From: a virus
Direction: 5' to 3' (one strand)
DNA length: 64,000 nucleotides
IMG/VR virus record: IMGVR_UViG_3300042937_000216
Span: 58,453 to 122,452 of that record
How positions within the stretch are numbered: position 1 is the stretch's first letter; every line of letters starts with the position of its first letter. This document shows, piece by piece, positions 60,274 to 64,000 of this stretch. The notes under the pieces are model-generated. The model searched no databases. It saw nothing but the letters and a program-made list of their open reading frames with translations, and was not told the DNA's origin. Position numbers and translations under genes: made by a program.

Positions 60274-61412
60274 CGTGTAAAAACGTAGACGCCTTCCCAC
60301 TTTTCACGTCCAGCAACCTTATCATTGCCTACACCTGGACGAGTGTTAAGCATCATCTTAACAGTTTGCTTATGTTTAAAACCTAGCTTCTCGGCAAGCT
60401 CAATCCAGCGTTCGCAAACTTTGAATTCTGTTTTACCACCTACTTTATAGTCAGCAATATTAGTAGCAAACACACCATCTGGGTTTAGGCCCTTATGTAT
60501 GTTCTTCATTGTTGGCGCTACGTAACCATCAAACCAATCATCTAATGTAGTAAACTGATTCATACACTGTGTTGGTTCGTCACTGTACTTTTCTAAGTTA
60601 AAGTATGGCGGACTGCTAAACGCTAGGTCCACATCACTAGGTTCAAACACTTCACTGACAGTTTGGTGTAATGTTCCACGACGTCCAAGCGTATCATAGA
60701 TACAGTCATTTAGGTAGTGTAGATATTCAATTGTTTCTGTGTTAGGATCAACTGCGGTATAGTTGTAGCTCATACTACTGCCGCTGATACCTAAGAGCCT
60801 GCCACCATAGCCAGCACTATAATCGTAAACACTCCCCCATAGAACAGGACAAAGGTATTCAACAATAGCACGAGCGTTCTGTGGTTTAAAGTTTTGGATA
60901 TTCTCTCCGGTAACTAGTTCTAAGGCACGCCTAAGTGCTGTAGGACTCGCAAGATTATCGCCAGTCCTAAACTCAAAGCAGATACGGATAGCACGACGTA
61001 GTTTAGTGTCATCTAAAAATCTATCCTTTAGGCTGTTACTACCGCGACCTTTAGGTTCGGCAGTCATCATATTAGGAAAACAAAACCTATTAATACCCTG
61101 CCCTCGATTATTACCTAGACCAATTATGCCATTGTCGACTTCGTTATAACTACCCGCTTGTAAATCGCGTATAGCATCATACAATCCCTGTTCAGTGTAG
61201 TAGTTAATCGGTACAATGTTGATACTACGGTAAATGTTAAACACTTCCTCAATTACCTGCTCGGGTGTTTGCTCATAGCGAGCTTTGGTGTATTCAGCTA
61301 ATTGTACTTCAACTGGTTCGTAACAGGTAAACACATCTAGCCCTTGTAGTAGAGCATGTGTATGATAATTATCTGTACCCCAGGTACGATGTAGGTCTGC
61401 TATGCTGATCAT
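60270..61412 (-). CDS. DNA amino-methyltransferase (SPPY type)
   Basis: 380 residues. SPPY (267-270, in VDLAFSSPPYFNLEKYS) is the N4-cytosine/N6-adenine catalytic motif IV; VYDYSAGYGGRLLG (195-208) is SAM motif I, so motif I precedes IV. The N-terminal 190 residues form a separate domain, perhaps target recognition. No partner restriction gene is visible. Probably modifies phage DNA against host restriction or regulates replication. Confidence 0.88.
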   Translation of the reverse strand: MISIADLHRTWGTDNYHTHALLQGLDVFTCYEPVEVQLAEYTKARYEQTPEQVIEEVFNIYRSINIVPINYYTEQGLYDAIRDLQAGSYNEVDNGIIGLGNNRGQGINRFCFPNMMTAEPKGRGSNSLKDRFLDDTKLRRAIRICFEFRTGDNLASPTALRRALELVTGENIQNFKPQNARAIVEYLCPVLWGSVYDYSAGYGGRLLGISGSSMSYNYTAVDPNTETIEYLHYLNDCIYDTLGRRGTLHQTVSEVFEPSDVDLAFSSPPYFNLEKYSDEPTQCMNQFTTLDDWFDGYVAPTMKNIHKGLNPDGVFATNIADYKVGGKTEFKVCERWIELAEKLGFKHKQTVKMMLNTRPGVGNDKVAGREKWEGVYVFTR

Positions 61413-61636
61413 TATTCGTGCTTTAGGTAAAAATAAGTTATGTATTCTTCTGCTTCTTGCTGTTTACGCAGATCCCAATGCCAAGTATCGTAGCTCATAC
61501 GCTTTACGCCCTGCCTATGGTCAAGTTCCTTGGCCATGTCAGCAACAGTGACATCCCAACTTAGATCAAACTGATTGGGTTCGTGTGCTATATACATCAC
61601 TAAATGTCTGCCATCTTGTTCGAGTACGATTTTCAT
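61412..61636 (-). CDS. small protein of repeated family (member A)
   Basis: 74 residues, MKIVLEQDGRHLVMYIAHEP start, ending QQEAEEYITYFYLKHE. Its stop overlaps the methyltransferase start (TAATG). Leaderless-type promoter directly upstream. Confidence 0.65.
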   Translation of the reverse strand: MKIVLEQDGRHLVMYIAHEPNQFDLSWDVTVADMAKELDHRQGVKRMSYDTWHWDLRKQQEAEEYITYFYLKHE

Positions 61637-61642
61637 ACTATT

Positions 61643-61671
61643 ATTATATGCTCATATTACTCTAAAGTCAA
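61643..61671 (-). promoter_or_regulatory. sigma70 promoter, leaderless type
   Basis: Minus strand TTGACT (61671-61666), 17 bases, TATAAT (61648-61643), six bases, then ATG 61636. Divergent from the promoter at 61685. Confidence 0.85.
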
Positions 61672-61684
61672 GTGAATATTTTGG

Positions 61685-61713
61685 TTGACTTTTTGGTTAA
61701 ATGACTGTATAAT
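61685..61713 (+). promoter_or_regulatory. sigma70 promoter, divergent
   Basis: TTGACT (61685-61690), 17 bases, TATAAT (61708-61713); upstream part matches the conserved repeat (TTTTGGTTAAATGACTG). The leader differs after the -10. Confidence 0.88.
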
Positions 61714-61745
61714 AGCACTTATACACTAAAGCAATGGAGCACACA

Positions 61746-62141
61746 ATGACATACACATTTGATGAAAACTTAGTTAGCGACCTACACAAAGATGCTCGTG
61801 GTTCACGCCCAGATGAATACTTTTGGGAAGAATGGACCAACATTGATGCGGCTGGCAAACAGTTGATTTGGGAACGTTTATTGGGTGAACTTGATGTTGC
61901 TATCGTTGAAGAACAAACCCGTGAACAACAGGCAATTGATAGCTTTGAAAAGCATGTTGTTTCATTAGAGTCAATTAGTAACTCACGTAAACAATCTATT
62001 AGATGGATTGTTGAAGGTTTAGCTCTTACGGATTCGGATAAAATGTATGGTGGCGATTACATCTGTTACAAGTTGGGTCTACCATACAGTTATGCTAAAG
62101 AATTTGATGAAGTACTGCAGGAATTGGCACTTTTTGGTTGA
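61746..62141 (+). CDS. hypothetical early-type protein
   Basis: 131 residues from ATG 61746, set by GGAG at 61736-61739; ATG 61734 precedes that site. Helical and acidic (DEYFWEEWTNIDAAGKQLIW). Function unknown. The last bases overlap the next promoter. Confidence 0.7.
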   Translation: MTYTFDENLVSDLHKDARGSRPDEYFWEEWTNIDAAGKQLIWERLLGELDVAIVEEQTREQQAIDSFEKHVVSLESISNSRKQSIRWIVEGLALTDSDKMYGGDYICYKLGLPYSYAKEFDEVLQELALFG

Positions 62142-62192
62142 CTTTTTGGTAAAATGACTGTATAATGCTATACATACACTAACAACACGGAG
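62137..62192 (+). promoter_or_regulatory. sigma70 promoter with conserved leader, copy 3
   Basis: TTGACT (62138-62143), 17 bases, TATAAT (62161-62166), and the same leader as 16331-16386 up to CACGGAG. Confidence 0.9.
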
Positions 62193-62199
62193 ACATTAA

Positions 62200-62472
62200 A
62201 TGAACGCTAAACAAATTACTACTGCTTTAATTCAAGGTACTTTTACCAATGAAGAATTAGCCAGCATTATTGATGCTATTAAGTACGCTCGTTTAAACTT
62301 AGGTAAAGCAACTAAACGTAGCTTGTCTGTTGGTGACAAAGTTCGTTTTGCTAGCTCACGTAGCGGCCAAACAATTACAGGTACAGTGCGCAAACTTGCT
62401 ATTAAAAATATCGTTGTAGATACTCCGCTAGGCGCATATCGTGTACCAGCTAGTATGTTGGAGGCAGTATAA
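62200..62472 (+). CDS. small hypothetical protein, SH3-like second half
   Basis: 90 residues: helical N-terminus (TNEELASIIDAIKYARLNLG), then KRSLSVGDKVRFASS and ITGTVRKLAIKNIVVD, a KOW/SH3-like beta barrel pattern that may bind nucleic acid. Co-transcribed with the next gene. Confidence 0.7.
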   Translation: MNAKQITTALIQGTFTNEELASIIDAIKYARLNLGKATKRSLSVGDKVRFASSRSGQTITGTVRKLAIKNIVVDTPLGAYRVPASMLEAV

Positions 62473-62474
62473 TT

Positions 62475-62750
62475 ATGGAACTAGTTAAACACACATACCA
62501 AGTTGGCGATGATGTTAGTTATGGTTTTAATGGTGATTGGTACTACGCAGGTAAAGTTGCTAAGATCACTGCTAAGTTTTTAACTACAGAACGTGGCCGT
62601 AAGTTTGGCCTTAGACAATTTAAGGATCGTATCTACGATGCCGCTACATTTGAATATGTAGACGTTGTAAAAGAATACTTTGTTAGTGTTGGACACGGTA
62701 CTTGGACCTTAACTAAAGGTGTTGTTGAAGAACAAAATCCACACTTTTAA
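62475..62750 (+). CDS. small hypothetical protein, SH3-like
   Basis: 91 residues. YQVGDDVSYGFNGDWYYAGK and VAKITAKFLTTE give a beta-barrel start of the same kind as the neighbour. Two bases after it. Function unknown. Confidence 0.68.
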   Translation: MELVKHTYQVGDDVSYGFNGDWYYAGKVAKITAKFLTTERGRKFGLRQFKDRIYDAATFEYVDVVKEYFVSVGHGTWTLTKGVVEEQNPHF

Positions 62751-62757
62751 CCACTGG

Positions 62758-62785
62758 TTGACAAATTGTTAAAAGAGTGTATAAT
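62758..62785 (+). promoter_or_regulatory. sigma70 promoter
   Basis: TTGACA (62758-62763), 16-base spacer, TATAAT (62780-62785), followed by AAAGGAAA and ATG 62818. Confidence 0.85.
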
Positions 62786-62817
62786 AGCAGTTAAGTTAAT
62801 TAAGAAAGGAAACACAA

Positions 62818-63027
62818 ATGGGTAATACATTATTACGTTTACGTCAGCGTTTTCCAAAGCGTGTATTTGATGTTACTAACAAAACAGATTTAGCAATATA
62901 TAAACATTATATCAAGGAACACAGTTGGGGCGATACAGGTTGTCCGTTTGAACTAGAGTGGCCTTGGTTAAGTATTCCAGACATGATCGCACATAAGATC
63001 AGCGAGCATGTGGTAGAGAAGTTGTAG
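62818..63027 (+). CDS. small hypothetical protein
   Basis: 69 residues, MGNTLLRLRQRFPKRVFDVT start, tryptophan-rich middle (CPFELEWPWLSIPD). Own promoter and a terminator close after. Function unknown. Confidence 0.65.
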   Translation: MGNTLLRLRQRFPKRVFDVTNKTDLAIYKHYIKEHSWGDTGCPFELEWPWLSIPDMIAHKISEHVVEKL

Positions 63028-63078
63028 AAGTAAAGTTGTAAGTTGTAAGTCGTAAATCCTCCTAAAAGCAGTACCTTT

Positions 63079-63103
63079 AAGGACCTTCGGGTCCTTTCTT
63101 TTT
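63079..63103 (+). terminator. rho-independent terminator with C(TTCG)G loop
   Basis: AAGGACC / GGTCCTT stem with TTCG loop and TCTTTTT tail, ending the early unit. Confidence 0.9.
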
Positions 63104-63119
63104 AGCTAAATATTGTATC

Positions 63120-63395
63120 ATGACTTCATTCGTTCTCAACGCAACTCTACAAAGCCAGGCCACACCAGTATTACGCAAAGGCCCTATCAAGATCACCACT
63201 ACAGTATCAGTATACTGGAAGGTTGGCGAGAATCCTGTGGCAAACACCAATTGCGCACTACTACGTGCTGGACAAAGTATTGACCTAGTCCTACCAGTAA
63301 AGTGTAGCAAAGTAGCAGTCTTAGCAGTCAACGACCCAGGGTCGGTTACTGTTTCTGAAACAGGCGGTGGCGCCAGTTCTAGTTGTTCTGCTTAA
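63120..63395 (+). CDS. small virion-type protein
   Basis: 91 residues, beta-rich: KITTTVSVYWKVGENPVANT, NCALLRAGQSIDLVLPV and a serine/glycine end. Similar in plan to the next gene; likely a capsid or tail decoration pair. Confidence 0.65.
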   Translation: MTSFVLNATLQSQATPVLRKGPIKITTTVSVYWKVGENPVANTNCALLRAGQSIDLVLPVKCSKVAVLAVNDPGSVTVSETGGGASSSCSA

Positions 63396-63400
63396 AGTCT

Positions 63401-63408
63401 GATAAATA
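63401..63408 (+). promoter_or_regulatory. T4-type late promoter box
   Basis: GATAAATA, 29 bases before ATG 63437. Confidence 0.5.
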
Positions 63409-63436
63409 ATATAAAGACATTTTAAGGATAACAGAA

Positions 63437-63742
63437 ATGCCAAGCCCAGAAGCACAAATTGTTTATATCAATGCCACAGCAGGTAGCAACAGCCAATCAG
63501 TTGGTACTGCTATTACCAGCACCAAAGTACGTGTAGTAGCCAATGTAGCAGTACACTACTCGGTAGGAGTTACTCCTTCAGCATACAGAGGAAACTGCGA
63601 AATTCTTCCTCCAGACACTGTACGCTATATTAACATGGAAGGTGTGGGCAACAAGATTGCTTTTAACCCAACAAACAATGTTATGGGCGAAGTGTCGGTA
63701 GTTAACTGCGGATATGTTGACGGTAGTAGAGTAACTTATTAA
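63437..63742 (+). CDS. small virion-type protein, paralogue of 63120
   Basis: 101 residues. STKVRVVANVAVHYSVGVTP and GNCEILPPDTVRYINMEG match the strand order of the preceding protein (vxvYWKVG / vHYSVG, nCxLL / nCEIL). Late box upstream. Structural role inferred. Confidence 0.65.
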   Translation: MPSPEAQIVYINATAGSNSQSVGTAITSTKVRVVANVAVHYSVGVTPSAYRGNCEILPPDTVRYINMEGVGNKIAFNPTNNVMGEVSVVNCGYVDGSRVTY

Positions 63743-63743
63743 T

Positions 63744-64000
63744 ATGCGTGTAGCAGAAATATTACATCATTTAATTGATTTGCTTGACCAAGAAGAGCAA
63801 ACACAAGAACAAGAGCCCACACCAACGGATGACCTTGGTGTGATGGTTCCACCCTTACAACAAAAATTAGAAATCCTTAAAAAATCACAGGGCATGGAAA
63901 ACGTCTACGACGAAGAACCTGCCGACGAACTAGATCTAATCAAACGCAACGCAGGTATAGCAGTAATAACTGCCGCAGAAGAAGACGAACCGTTCGAAGG
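63744..64000 (+). CDS. hypothetical protein (runs off the window)
   Basis: Open from ATG 63744 to the end (85 codons), one base after the previous stop. MRVAEILHHLIDLLDQEEQT start, glutamate-rich, with LEILKKSQGMENVYDEE. Probably a structural or core-type protein; partial. Confidence 0.6.
   Translation, partial: MRVAEILHHLIDLLDQEEQTQEQEPTPTDDLGVMVPPLQQKLEILKKSQGMENVYDEEPADELDLIKRNAGIAVITAAEEDEPFE

Noticed and set aside
63105-63112. GCTAAATA as a late promoter for the gene at 63120
   Set aside because: Two mismatches and only seven bases from the ATG; too weak, though a perfect-looking box occurs ahead of the next gene.
1-64000. tRNA genes, integrase or attachment sites
   Set aside because: Gaps are short and none shows a cloverleaf with a TTC-loop or an integrase ORF; the window looks strictly lytic, but this was by eye only.

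Overview
The window reads as part of the genome of a large lytic tailed phage of the T4 superfamily (myovirus-like) infecting a Gram-negative bacterium. Support for T4 affinity: class Ia ribonucleotide reductase with a homing endonuclease between nrdA and nrdB, a UvsW-type helicase, a paired primase and DnaB-like helicase, many copies of a TATAAATA-type late promoter, and long T4-like fibre genes. Gene packing is tight, with ATGA/TAATG overlaps and almost no gap above 200 bases. No integrase, tRNA or CRISPR array is visible. The host is inferred to be Gram-negative because the phage carries two outer-membrane porins, a LpxH-like enzyme and a sugar-modification cluster, and because one porin has a PhoB-type box. 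An aquatic betaproteobacterium, perhaps a methylotroph, would fit the porins plus the one-carbon enzymes, but that is a guess.

Layout. 1-6930: S-adenosylhomocysteinase, a 2-oxoglutarate oxygenase-like protein, two porins (one phosphate-selective O/P type behind a four-repeat Pho box) and a metallophosphoesterase. 7049-14033: a late-promoter-led cluster of nucleotide-sugar enzymes, methyltransferases and a glycosyltransferase. 14114-18971: small early-type genes, each behind a strong sigma70-like promoter, a cell-wall hydrolase, a candidate small RNA (16721-16830), an AAA+ ATPase and four tiny membrane proteins. 18990-20609: formate-tetrahydrofolate ligase. 20738-27920: UvsW helicase, SGNH-like protein, several T4-type hypothetical genes, a miniature DnaE-like polymerase core and an HNH endonuclease. 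27930-36316: virion fibres and adhesins, with 14-residue repeats, YadA-like head repeats and a LamG-like domain. 36357-38787: primase and helicase. 38761-46983: radical SAM genes, small virion-type genes and an Fe-S assembly cassette (IscU, DUF1289, IscA). 47015-54493: PD-(D/E)XK nuclease, beta-helix tail spike, NrdA, HNH, NrdB, glutaredoxin and a cysteine-free glutaredoxin-like paralogue. 54480-57905: structural-type genes and an HExxH protein. 57902-61636 (minus): DNA methyltransferase, phosphoesterase and four small similar proteins. 61746-64000: early small genes, then two late structural genes.

How it fits together. RNR, glutaredoxin and possibly formyl-folate supply serve nucleotide synthesis. 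SAH hydrolase would clear the by-product of the sugar and DNA methyltransferases and radical SAM chemistry. The Fe-S cassette could support the radical SAM enzymes. Promoters fall into two classes: host-type TTGACA-N17-TATAAT, often with the ATG at the predicted transcription start (leaderless), and the TATAAATA late type in front of virion and glycan genes.
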